From positions 20,701 through 84,700 of the forward strand of contig NZ_BONY01000043.1 in NCBI RefSeq assembly GCF_016862955.1: a stretch of 64,000 nucleotides of DNA, given 5' to 3'. The notes under the pieces were generated by a model. The model saw only the letters and a list, made by a program, of their open reading frames with translations, was not told the origin of the DNA and made no database searches. Within the stretch, counting starts at the first letter, position 1, and every line of letters starts with the position of its first letter. The position numbers and the translations under genes are program-made. Positions 1-7,855 of the stretch are shown one piece after another. Source of the DNA: Rhizocola hellebori (GTDB lineage Bacteria > Actinomycetota > Actinomycetes > Mycobacteriales > Micromonosporaceae).

Positions 1-875
1 CGCTGCAACGTGATGGCGATGCGATGGTCGGAGTCCTGGGCGCGCTGGGCCTCGGCCGCGGCGCCCAGCGCCTGGGTGAGCTGGGCCAGCAGCTGGGTCT
101 CGCGCTCATCGGCGGACAGCGCGACAGCGACGTAGAGCGAGGGCCGGTCGGCCCGCAGCCGGGCCGTGGCCACGGTCACCGTCGCGTCGCTTGGCCACTG
201 CGCCAGATTCCACTCGCCCGCGGTGCCGGTCTGAATACGCGAGCCGATAGGAACCTTGTCCGTGGGCGGATCCCATGGATGCATGGCCACCGGGCCGTCG
301 GCCAGCGCCGCCGTCCAGCGTCCGTCGAGGCTCTCGGTGGCCACCAGCGCCGCCGCGCCGAAAAGCTGCGAGGCACCGGAGGCTGCGGCCGTGAGCAGCT
401 CATCGAAGGTCCCGGCCATGGTGACGGCCAGGGTGGTGTCGGCCAGCTGGGCCAGCCCGTCGGCGAGCTGCTCGGCCTGGCGTCGCGCCTGGTAGTAGCG
501 CAGGACCGCCTGAACCGTGGCCACCAGCTCGTGCGGGTCGATGGGCTCGACGAGGTAGGCATCGGCGCCGCCGACAAGCCCGATGGTGCGGTCGGCGGAG
601 GCGGTGGCGTGGGCCGACACGTGGATCACTGGCGTGCCGCCGCGTTCGGGGTCGTTCTTGATCCAGCGGCACACGTCCAGGCCGCTGATGTCGGGCAGCT
701 TGACGTCGAGCACCACCATGTCGAAGGCGCGGCGCTGCAGCTGTTCCATCGCGTCGTGGCCGTTCTCGGCCTCCGCCACGGTGTACCCGGCGCGGGTGAG
801 CCAGCTGTTGAGCAGATAGCGCTTGGGCGCGCGGTCGTCGACGACGAGGATGGTGGGTTCGGCGGGCGCGCTCAC
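1..875 (-). CDS. Receiver-GAF protein, probable SpoIIE-type phosphatase (3' end beyond window)
   Basis: The gene reads off the left edge, so only about 291 residues are visible. The GTG start shares GTGA with the stop of the upstream kinase gene, the same overlap style used through this array. The N-terminal ~125 residues are a CheY-like receiver: acidic pair in VVDD (residues 12-14), phospho-acceptor Asp57 in VVLDVKLP, and a late VEPID motif in place of the usual Lys-Pro. Residues ~140-275 resemble a GAF domain. The last visible residues (SDHRIAITLQ) match the stretch that commonly precedes actinobacterial SpoIIE/PP2C domains, so this is probably an RsbU-like phosphatase controlled by the kinase encoded before it; that domain is inferred, since it lies outside the window. 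Confidence 0.75.
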   Translation of the reverse strand, partial: MSAPAEPTILVVDDRAPKRYLLNSWLTRAGYTVAEAENGHDAMEQLQRRAFDMVVLDVKLPDISGLDVCRWIKNDPERGGTPVIHVSAHATASADRTIGLVGGADAYLVEPIDPHELVATVQAVLRYYQARRQAEQLADGLAQLADTTLAVTMAGTFDELLTAAASGASQLFGAAALVATESLDGRWTAALADGPVAMHPWDPPTDKVPIGSRIQTGTAGEWNLAQWPSDATVTVATARLRADRPSLYVAVALSADERETQLLAQLTQALGAAAEAQRAQDSDHRIAITLQ

Positions 876-2197
876 GGCTGCCTCGTCACCGGAAGTGTCA
901 CGGTGAAGACGCTTCCCCGGCCCGGCTCGCTTTCCATGCTCATGCTGCCTCCCAACACTGCGACCAGTTTGCGCGCATAAGGCAGGCCCAACCCGGTGCC
1001 CCGCACCTTTTGCCGGGTGGGAAGCTGGTAGAACTCCTCGAAAATCCGCTCGTGATGGGCGGGGGCGATGCCTATGCCGGTGTCGGCCACGGTAATGATC
1101 CAGCTGCGTTCTTCGCAGCGGGCTCGCATGCTCACCTCGCCCCGGTCGGTGAACTTCACGGCGTTGTGCAGCAGATTGCGCAGGATCTGGGAGAGCAGCG
1201 CCTCGTCGGATTCGATCCAGGAGCCGTCCTCGGGGATGTCGACGACGAGTTCCACCTCCGGCGTGGTGAGGACTGCCTTGAGCGTGCCGCGCAGCTGTTT
1301 GAACATCTGGCCGAGGTCGACCTGTGTCCACATCGGATCGAGGCGGCCAGACTCGGCCTTGGCCAGATCGAGCAGATCGTTGACCAGTGACAGCAGGTCT
1401 GCGGCCGAGGCGCGGATCAGCCCGATCTGCTCGGCCTGCGCTGCGGTCAGCGGATCGGAGCCGGGGTCGGAGATCAGCCGAAGCAGCCCGATGACCGAGG
1501 TGACCGGAGCCCGTAGCTCGTGGCTGACGTTGGCCAGGAACCGGGTCTTCGCCTCGCTCGCAGCGCGCAGCTGACCCGACTTGTCGTCCAGCTCGGCATA
1601 GAGCGCCACCACTCCCCGGTTGGTCTCCTCCAGCTCGCTGCTGAGCTCCAGGTAGAGCGCCATCACGCCCCGGTTGGTCTCCTCCAGCTCGTTGTTGAGC
1701 ACCTCAAGGCGGTCGCGCTGGCGGTGCGCTTCGTCCAATGCGGACAGCAGATGCTCATTCTGCGAAGCCAGCTCGTCCAGCGGGCTGGCCACCGCAGACG
1801 AGGCGAGCATGCGCTTGACCTCGCCGACTCGTTCGGCGGAGACATGATCGTCGGGGAGGCGGCGTGACAACATGACGGTGGTGCCTTGCCCATCGGAGGT
1901 CAGTTCCAAAACATCGACCAGCCTGCCCACTGGCGCGATCGTCTGGCCATCCAGATGACCCTTGGTGTGCATAAGGATTCGCAGGTTCGGCGGCTCGCCG
2001 GTGACCGTGAAACGCACCTCCACGTTTGGGGCGTGGACCAGCATCTGCCGCCCGATGTCGCTGAGCGCGGTGGCGATGCGGATCTGATCCTGGTGCTCCA
2101 GCCCCAGCGCCGCCGCGGCTTCCCGGCCACGCTGCCTGACCTCGAAGATGTCCTGCTCGCGGCGCAGCGCCAGCTGCAGCAGATTGGCGTCGGTCAT
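872..2197 (-). CDS. Stressosome-linked hybrid histidine kinase with N-terminal GHKL-like domain
   Basis: This 441-residue soluble kinase starts at an ATG that overlaps the previous stop (ATGA). The N-terminal ~115 residues look like a degenerate RsbW/HATPase_c_2 fold (IATALSDIGRQM...). A helical linker follows (~145-215), in which an 18-residue segment, ELEETNRGV-ALY-EL, occurs twice in tandem (~170-185 and ~188-203). Then come a HisKA dimerization domain with phospho-acceptor His226 in NVSHELR and a full HATPase_c domain with the N box LLHNAVKF, DTGIGIAP and GTGLGLPYARKL. There are no membrane segments, so its input is cytoplasmic, plausibly the RsbRST proteins encoded upstream. The likely output is the receiver protein encoded directly after it. 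Confidence 0.85.
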   Translation of the reverse strand: MTDANLLQLALRREQDIFEVRQRGREAAAALGLEHQDQIRIATALSDIGRQMLVHAPNVEVRFTVTGEPPNLRILMHTKGHLDGQTIAPVGRLVDVLELTSDGQGTTVMLSRRLPDDHVSAERVGEVKRMLASSAVASPLDELASQNEHLLSALDEAHRQRDRLEVLNNELEETNRGVMALYLELSSELEETNRGVVALYAELDDKSGQLRAASEAKTRFLANVSHELRAPVTSVIGLLRLISDPGSDPLTAAQAEQIGLIRASAADLLSLVNDLLDLAKAESGRLDPMWTQVDLGQMFKQLRGTLKAVLTTPEVELVVDIPEDGSWIESDEALLSQILRNLLHNAVKFTDRGEVSMRARCEERSWIITVADTGIGIAPAHHERIFEEFYQLPTRQKVRGTGLGLPYARKLVAVLGGSMSMESEPGRGSVFTVTLPVTRQP

Positions 2198-3201
2198 GGG
2201 TGCGTCCGGGCCGCGAGGACGCAGGCGTCGTCGCGGCGAACGCCGGCGTCGCGCAACACCGTCGCCGCGATCAGCAAGGGCGACCTGGATTCCAGGCCGG
2301 GGTACCCATCGAGGCTCCACTTGTCGCTGACCCCGTCGGAATGGGCGACCAGCAGGGAATGGGGCGTGCACGGGTACTCGAACTCGCGGATGGTGGCCTT
2401 TCCGTGGCCGGCTATCCCGGGCATCGAGACCACACCGCGCCGCTCGTGTCCATTGAGGATGGTGCCGGCGATGTTTCCCAAGCCGCACACGCGAATCAAC
2501 GCTTCGTCGGGGTCGATCTGCGCGACGAGAAGGGCCGCGCCGCGGGTATGCGACAGGCCGCGGTGCAGCCTGTTCACCAAGGCGGCCGGGTTTTCCATCG
2601 GCGCCGAGCCGAAGATGTGCAACGCGGCCTGGGTGGCGGCCGCGGCCAGCGGGCCGTGGCCCAGGCCGTCGCAAACCAGCACCTGGCTACGGTTGCCTTC
2701 GCGGCGGATGGCGTAGCCGTCTCCGGTGACGTGTTCTCCGGTCATCGGCCGGGTCAGCCCTTCCGCCCAGGCCGATGGCGGATCCTTCTGCTGCTGCCAC
2801 ATCTGGGCGATCAGCACCGTGCCCCGGCCCGGGGTCGAATAGACGTCGTAGCGGTCGGCGAGCCGCGCCACCGCGCCCAGGCCGATGCCCAGCGATCCCG
2901 CGGTGGTGTGCCCGTCGCGGTGAAACCTTGTCAGATCGGCGATTCCGGGCCCGGCATCGACGCTGACCACTTCCAGGCCGGCGTTGTCGACCTCACGGAC
3001 GGGACGGACCAGCAGCACCCCTTCAGTGGCGTGTTTGATCAGATTGGTACCCAGCTCGGTGACGACAATCGCGAGATCGGCCACTTTGCGCTCGCTCAGC
3101 TGCAGCGCCTGTGCCACCTCGACGGCATAGCGGCGGGCCGCTCCGACGACGCTCTCCTCATCGAAGCGGAACCATGACGGGACAGGGGTTACCGAGCTCA
3201 C
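2194..3201 (-). CDS. RsbT-like kinase fused to an RsbX-like SpoIIE phosphatase
   Basis: The first ~125 residues are a GHKL ATPase of the RsbT/RsbW group (VVTELGTNLIKHA, VDAGPGI, SLGIGLGAVARL). Residues ~140-335 are a PP2C/SpoIIE-type phosphatase of RsbX size (GDGYAIR, LVCDGLGHGPLAA, LVAHSDGVSD). In Bacillus, RsbT phosphorylates RsbS/RsbR and RsbX removes the phosphates, so one polypeptide may carry both activities. I chose the GTG at 3201 because it gives the GTGA overlap with rsbT seen at neighbouring junctions. An in-frame ATG at 3210 adds three residues and is also possible. The stop overlaps the start of the kinase gene. Confidence 0.82.
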   Translation of the reverse strand: MSSVTPVPSWFRFDEESVVGAARRYAVEVAQALQLSERKVADLAIVVTELGTNLIKHATEGVLLVRPVREVDNAGLEVVSVDAGPGIADLTRFHRDGHTTAGSLGIGLGAVARLADRYDVYSTPGRGTVLIAQMWQQQKDPPSAWAEGLTRPMTGEHVTGDGYAIRREGNRSQVLVCDGLGHGPLAAAATQAALHIFGSAPMENPAALVNRLHRGLSHTRGAALLVAQIDPDEALIRVCGLGNIAGTILNGHERRGVVSMPGIAGHGKATIREFEYPCTPHSLLVAHSDGVSDKWSLDGYPGLESRSPLLIAATVLRDAGVRRDDACVLAARTHP

Positions 3202-3617
3202 CGGGCCCATTTGGTCACCGATACTGTCGTGCCCACGCCGACCGCGGTCTCCAGCTCGAACTCGTCGACCAGCCTGCGGGCACCACTGAGGCCCAGGCCG
3301 AGGCCGCCGCCGCTGGTGTAGCCGTCGGTGAGGGCAAGCTCGACGTCGGGGATGCCGGGGCCGGAGTCGCTGAACACGATGCGGATGCCCCGCCGGGCGC
3401 CGTTGTCGAGGTGGCTGACTTCGGCCTTCCCGCCCCCGCCATAGACCAGCGTGTTGCGGGCCAGCTCGCTGGCGGCGGTGACCAGTTTCGTCTGATCGAC
3501 CAGTGACAGTTTGGCGGCGACAGCGGCTGTGCGCACCAGCTGACGCACTCGGACGACGTCTTCATCGCCACTGATGGCCTGAACCGCAGCCGCTTCCACG
3601 TCTCCGGCGGCGCTCAT
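3198..3617 (-). CDS. rsbT: Stressosome serine/threonine kinase RsbT
   Basis: The 139-residue protein is the usual size of RsbT and consists of one GHKL ATPase domain: N box with SELARNTLVYG (~50-60), DSGPGIPD (~83-90) and a glycine-rich lid GGGLGLGLSGARRL (~102-115). In Bacillus this family phosphorylates the STAS proteins RsbS and RsbR inside the stressosome, is released, and then activates a downstream phosphatase. The start overlaps the rsbS stop (ATGA). Its direct order after rsbR and rsbS supports the assignment. Confidence 0.92.
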   Translation of the reverse strand: MSAAGDVEAAAVQAISGDEDVVRVRQLVRTAAVAAKLSLVDQTKLVTAASELARNTLVYGGGGKAEVSHLDNGARRGIRIVFSDSGPGIPDVELALTDGYTSGGGLGLGLSGARRLVDEFELETAVGVGTTVSVTKWAR

Positions 3618-4027
3618 GGTGACTTCGAGATCTCGTGCTCATCCACGAAGTCGGGCTCGGCGAAATCGTCCTCGTCCGCCCGGCGTGCCAGCAGCTCCAT
3701 GCCGCGCTCGACGTTGAGCGCGGTGCGGATTCCGTTGAGCGACAAGCCAAGCTCGACCAGGGTGATCGCGACCGCGGGGCGCATGCCGACCACGATGGTC
3801 TCCGCGTCGAGCACCCGCGAGATCGACGCGATGGTGGACAGGGTGCGCCCGACGAAAGAGTCGACGATGTCCAGGCCGGTGATGTCGATGATGACGCCCC
3901 GGCAGCCGGTGTCGACGATGCGCTGCCCGAGGTCTTCCTGCAGGGCGAGCGCCATCTGGTCCTGCATGTCCACCTGGATGGAGACGAGGAGCACCGGGCC
4001 GATCTTAAGAATCGGCACCCGATCCAT
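3614..4027 (-). CDS. rsbS: Stressosome scaffold RsbS (STAS domain)
   Basis: The 137-residue single-domain STAS protein starts MDRVPILKIG, typical of RsbS. Ser57 in DITGLDIVDSFVGR is at the position phosphorylated by RsbT in B. subtilis RsbS (Ser59). RsbS and RsbR build the large stressosome core that holds RsbT inactive until phosphorylation. The reading frame stays open upstream, but that extension lies inside rsbR and looks like out-of-frame sequence. The ATG at 4027 overlaps the rsbR stop by one base (TAATG), a strong coupling signal. The C-terminal ~20 residues are acidic. Confidence 0.92.
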   Translation of the reverse strand: MDRVPILKIGPVLLVSIQVDMQDQMALALQEDLGQRIVDTGCRGVIIDITGLDIVDSFVGRTLSTIASISRVLDAETIVVGMRPAVAITLVELGLSLNGIRTALNVERGMELLARRADEDDFAEPDFVDEHEISKSP

Positions 4028-4887
4028 TACGCCGCCCGCCGCTGGGAGCGGGCAAGCTCTGAACCGGACATCTTGATCGCATGCCGCAGCGCGTCGGCCA
4101 GGCTGGCCTTGGTGACGATGTCGCCGAACTCGATGCCAAGCGCCACAATGGTTTGCGCGATCTGTGGCCGGATGCCGGAGACGATGCATTCGGCGCCCAT
4201 CAGCCGCGCGGCCATCACGGTCTTGAGAACGTGCTGGGCGACCTGGGTGTCCACTGCCGGTACCCCGGTGATGTCGATGATGGCCCAGGGCGAGCCGGTG
4301 TCGATCAGGGCCTGGAGCAACCTCTCCATGACGACCTGGGCGCGCGCGGAGTCAAGCGTGCCGACCAGGGGAACGGAGACCACGCCCTCCCACAGCTTCA
4401 CCACCGGTGTCGACAGCTCCAGCAGCTGTTCGTTCTGCTCGGTAATGATCCTCTCGCGGGCCTTGGTGTAGCTCTCGAAGGTGAACAGGCTCAGCTCGTC
4501 GATGAACGAGGTCCAGGCCACGTAGTCGCGCAATGTCGCCTCGTCGCCCTTCTCCACTCCGGCAACGTCGTAAATGGCCGTCTTGAGGGCGAGCACTGTG
4601 GTGGCGGTCTCGGTCGCGGTGAAGCCCTGACGCGCCCGGCCGCGGGAAAACTCGCTGAGCACCGCCCGCAGCTCCGCGCTGCGATCGCTGGCCACGTCGG
4701 TGGCGCCGGCGCGTAGCGTCGCCTGCAGCTGGCGCTGCAGATCCAATGTCTGGCGCGCGGCTTCGGCGACGGTCAGCCGCCCTCGCAGGGGCGCGGCGGC
4801 GACCTCTGCCCACCGGGCGGAGATCTCCTCCGCGCGGTCTGTGAGAAGCACGTTGAGTCGTTCGCTTTGCTCTGCGTTCAGCGCCAT
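4027..4887 (-). CDS. rsbR: Stressosome sensor/co-antagonist RsbR
   Basis: The 286-residue protein has an N-terminal helical RsbRD-type domain (~10-150) in place of the globin-like domain of Bacillus RsbRA, and a C-terminal STAS domain (~160-275). Both regulatory threonines appear to be kept: Thr160 in ELSTPVVKL, matching Thr171 of B. subtilis RsbRA, and Thr214 in VDTQVAQHV, matching Thr205. The N-terminal domain is the presumed signal input, but its ligand cannot be told from sequence. The gene follows the rsbA-like gene by 54 bases and overlaps rsbS by one base. Confidence 0.9.
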   Translation of the reverse strand: MALNAEQSERLNVLLTDRAEEISARWAEVAAAPLRGRLTVAEAARQTLDLQRQLQATLRAGATDVASDRSAELRAVLSEFSRGRARQGFTATETATTVLALKTAIYDVAGVEKGDEATLRDYVAWTSFIDELSLFTFESYTKARERIITEQNEQLLELSTPVVKLWEGVVSVPLVGTLDSARAQVVMERLLQALIDTGSPWAIIDITGVPAVDTQVAQHVLKTVMAARLMGAECIVSGIRPQIAQTIVALGIEFGDIVTKASLADALRHAIKMSGSELARSQRRAA

Positions 4888-4941
4888 GGTTTCGATCCTC
4901 TGCGCGTGGCGAGAAGGGGTAAGCGGTTCGCGGCGACTGTA

Positions 4942-5901
4942 TCACCGCTGATTGGGCAGATTGATATGCAATCGAATGCTTGTGCCCGTCTGGTGGCTAT
5001 GAACGCGAACCAGGTCTGCAAGTTCATGCACAATCAACAGGCCATAGCCACCGGTGCTGCCAGCCGGCCGTGGAACGCGTCCGGCCATGGGGTCGGGCCA
5101 GGTGCCGGCATCGTCGATCTGGCACACGAACACCCCCGGCTCGGACCAGAGGCTCAGGCTGGCATGGCCGTCGGCGTGCAGGATGCTGTTGCAGGCCAGC
5201 TCGTTGACCGCGATGGCCAGCTGGCGAACCCGTTGCGGGGCAACGTTCGCCGCGGTCGCCTGTGCGGTGACCGTCTGCCTGAGACCGCGCAGGTCGCCCC
5301 GGTCAGCCACCGAGCATCGGTAGGCGTCGCCGGGCGGATGGGGAATCGGCAGATCGAAGTCGCGCGCGGCGTCGACCGGGTCTGCGTATGCGCTATTGCG
5401 CCAGGTGTTCACCCCGTCGGCCAGGGTGGGGTGGGTGCGATGCGCGTCGGCGATGGTCTGCGGCCGCAGCGCTACTGTGTCAAAGGGACACAGGATAGCC
5501 GCGTCGCGGCCGGTGAAAGCAAGGTTGATCATGGCGTCGTGAGCGGCGCACTCCTGGTATTCCATGCAGCTGCGATCCGGCCACATTGACTCGCTGATCA
5601 GCCAGACCCGTTGCCCGGGATGACGATCGGCGAATTCCAGCAGAATCCATGGGAGGATCCGGCCCGGGTTGCGGCCCGCGATGGACATGTCGGCGAACTG
5701 CAGCCGGTGGTCGGCGTCGCCGAGCGCGTCGCGAATCGCCTCGTTCTTCCCACCGCCCGGAACCGCCACCAGTACCGGAGCCCCAGCGTCCAGACCTTCG
5801 CGGATGAAGGTGACGCATCCGCGCGTGTAGGAAGCCGGGGAATCGTGGAGCAGCCCAATGTGATGAAACACCGGTGCGCTGGCCTGGCGGGAGATGGCCA
5901 C
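4942..5901 (-). CDS. RsbA-like regulator: MEDS domain plus anti-sigma HATPase
   Basis: The 319-residue protein begins at GTG. Its first ~165 residues match the MEDS (methanogen/methylotroph DcmR sensory) domain: HHIGLLHDSPASY, FIREGLDAGAPVLVAVPG, MSIAGRNPGRI, CMEYQECAAHDAMIN. The C-terminal ~130 residues form an RsbW-like HATPase (VRQLAIAVNELACNSILHA, QIDDAGTWPDPM, STGGYGLLIVHELADL). Proteins of this build are common in actinomycetes as anti-sigma or partner-switch kinases. It lies between the NarL regulator (19 bases upstream) and rsbR (54 bases downstream), so it may be an extra input into the stressosome, or a regulator of a sigma factor encoded elsewhere. Confidence 0.83.
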   Translation of the reverse strand: MAISRQASAPVFHHIGLLHDSPASYTRGCVTFIREGLDAGAPVLVAVPGGGKNEAIRDALGDADHRLQFADMSIAGRNPGRILPWILLEFADRHPGQRVWLISESMWPDRSCMEYQECAAHDAMINLAFTGRDAAILCPFDTVALRPQTIADAHRTHPTLADGVNTWRNSAYADPVDAARDFDLPIPHPPGDAYRCSVADRGDLRGLRQTVTAQATAANVAPQRVRQLAIAVNELACNSILHADGHASLSLWSEPGVFVCQIDDAGTWPDPMAGRVPRPAGSTGGYGLLIVHELADLVRVHSHQTGTSIRLHINLPNQR

Positions 5902-5920
5902 AACTGTTCAAACTAGTCCG

Positions 5921-6601
5921 CTAGCTGCTACCAGGCAACCTGCGCGGCCCGGGGACGACTATGCCGGTCTCATAAGCATAGATGACAGCCTGGGTACGGT
6001 CGCGCAGGCCGAGCTTCACCAGGATGCGGCCGACGTGGGTTTTGACGGTCTCCTCGCTGATGGTCAGCCGCCCGGCAATCTCCGCATTGGACAGTCCTCC
6101 CGCCACCAGCAGCATGATCTCGGTCTCGCGCGGGGTGAGCGGGGTCAGCGTTTCCTGCGCCCGCACCGCCCGCGGCCGTTGCCGCACCACGTCGGCGATG
6201 AGCCGGCGGGTGATGGAGGGCGCGAGCAGGGCGTCGCCCGCGGCGACCACGCGCACCGCGGCGATCAGGTCTTCGGCGGTGACATCCTTGAGCAGAAAAC
6301 CGCTGGCCCCGGCTATGAGCGCGTCGTAAACATACTCATCGACATCAAATGTCGTGAGCATAATCACCTTCGGCGGGCTGGGTTGCGCGGTCAGCTGACG
6401 GGTGGCCTCGATGCCGTTCAGCGAAGGCATCCGGATGTCCATCAGCACCACGTCCACCCGCTCGCGGCCACACCAGGCGACCGCCTCGACGCCATCCGCG
6501 GCCACGGCCACCACCTCAAGGTCGGGCTGGGTGCGCAGCATCGTGCTGAACCCGGTCCTCACCACCGCATGGTCGTCGGCGATCAGCACCCTTATCGTCA
6601 T
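5921..6601 (-). CDS. NarL/FixJ-family response regulator
   Basis: The 226-residue protein has a receiver domain (acidic residues in IADDHAVV, phospho-acceptor Asp in VVLMDIRMPSLNG at ~54, Thr in MLTTFD, Lys in FLLKD) and a LuxR-type helix-turn-helix near ~150-210 (LTPRETEIMLLVAGGLSNAEIAGRL, VKTHVGRIL). The start overlaps the sensor kinase stop by 4 bases (6598-6601), so the two form a cognate pair. It ends only 19 bases before the RsbA-like gene, which suggests read-through into the stressosome genes. Confidence 0.93.
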   Translation of the reverse strand: MTIRVLIADDHAVVRTGFSTMLRTQPDLEVVAVAADGVEAVAWCGRERVDVVLMDIRMPSLNGIEATRQLTAQPSPPKVIMLTTFDVDEYVYDALIAGASGFLLKDVTAEDLIAAVRVVAAGDALLAPSITRRLIADVVRQRPRAVRAQETLTPLTPRETEIMLLVAGGLSNAEIAGRLTISEETVKTHVGRILVKLGLRDRTQAVIYAYETGIVVPGPRRLPGSS

Positions 6602-7767
6602 GGCGTGGCCCAGACCGGCAACTGCGCGTAAACCCGGAATCCGCCATCGGTTTTGGGGCCTGCGCTCAGGACGCCGCCGGCCATGTTCGCGCGCTCCCGC
6701 ATCCCGAGCAGGCCGTGCCCTGTCCTGCTTGGGATCGCGGCCGCTGGGCCGTCGTTGTCGACCGAAATCTCCACCCCCTCTTCGGTGTAGAGCACCACCA
6801 CCTCCGCCGCCGCCTGCGGCGCGTGCCTGCGCACGTTGGTCAGCGCCTCCTGGATGATGCGATAGGCCGACACGTCCAGACCGGCCGGGAGTGGCTGCGG
6901 GCGGCCGATTCTGCGCACCCGCACCTCGTTTCCGGCGGCCCGGGCCGCGGCGACCAGCTCGTCGAGGCGATCCAGCCCGGGCTGGGGCTCCAGGGCCGGT
7001 GCGCTTTCCATGCGCAGCACGCCGAGCAGCCGCCGCATCTCGGTCAGCGCCAGCCGCCCGGTCGCACCGATCGCGGCGAAGCTGTCCCGGCCCGCCTGCG
7101 GCAGATCGGCTGTGCCCACCCGGGCGGTCTCGGCCTGCACCACCATCATCGAAACGTGATGGGCGACAACGTCATGCAGCTCGCGGGCGATGCGGGTGCG
7201 TTCGGCGAGCACGGCCTGCTCATGGTGGGCTTGCGCCAGTGTGGAGTCGTGCGTGGCGATCAGCTGGGCGCGCTGGCGGCGGGCGTCGCCGAGCCAGGCG
7301 GCGGCCAGCCCCGCGCAAAGCAGCAGCAACCCCAAGGGGCGCGAGGAATCGTCGCCGGTGAAGGGGTAGACGGCGTTGGCCGCCAACGGCAACAGCGCGG
7401 CACTGGCGGCTGGGCGTGCGTACCGTGAAAAACAAAGGTATAGCACGGCCAACTGTCCAATTAGGGCAGTGACAGTGAGGGTGCCGTAGAGAGTGAGCAT
7501 CATCGCTACTCCCGAGCCGATCGCCGCGGCGGCCAGCGGCAACCGGTTGCGGGCTAGCAGGAGCGGCGCCACGGCCAGCACGTTGATCAGCACCCCGAGC
7601 TCCGCGTCGCCCCACGCCGGCCAGGCCAGCGGAAGCTCGGCGGCCGCGGCCAACGTCAGCAGGGTAACGGCGGCAAGCGGCCATTGCGGCCACCCCTTCA
7701 GCCGCGCGGCTCGGTCGAGAGGTGTCTGCACCCCGCCATTGTGCGGGCCGCGCGTCGGCGGGCGCAT
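6598..7767 (-). CDS. Membrane sensor histidine kinase (HisKA_3 type)
   Basis: This ~389-residue kinase has about five hydrophobic segments in the first ~155 residues (e.g. LAAVTLLTLAAAAELPLAW, GVLINVLAVAPLLLA, LGLLLLCAGLAAAWL), with little extracellular sequence. A HisKA_3 domain follows, with the phospho-acceptor His in ELHDVVAHHVS (~195). The HATPase domain has IIQEALTNVRRHA, DNDGP and GHGLLGMRERA. This is the standard NarX/DesK-like actinomycete build paired with a NarL regulator. The ATG at 7767 is used; an in-frame GTG twelve codons later (VQTPLDRA) is an alternative. The promoter must lie in the 88 bases shared with the divergent esterase gene. Confidence 0.92.
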   Translation of the reverse strand: MRPPTRGPHNGGVQTPLDRAARLKGWPQWPLAAVTLLTLAAAAELPLAWPAWGDAELGVLINVLAVAPLLLARNRLPLAAAAIGSGVAMMLTLYGTLTVTALIGQLAVLYLCFSRYARPAASAALLPLAANAVYPFTGDDSSRPLGLLLLCAGLAAAWLGDARRQRAQLIATHDSTLAQAHHEQAVLAERTRIARELHDVVAHHVSMMVVQAETARVGTADLPQAGRDSFAAIGATGRLALTEMRRLLGVLRMESAPALEPQPGLDRLDELVAAARAAGNEVRVRRIGRPQPLPAGLDVSAYRIIQEALTNVRRHAPQAAAEVVVLYTEEGVEISVDNDGPAAAIPSRTGHGLLGMRERANMAGGVLSAGPKTDGGFRVYAQLPVWATP

Positions 7768-7855
7768 CCCTCGCGAAGGTTAGCTCTCGGGTGGCACAGC
7801 GGCGCGCTCCGCAGGGCGATGTGCCGGTGCCCGCCGGTCTCCTACCGTCGCGGCC

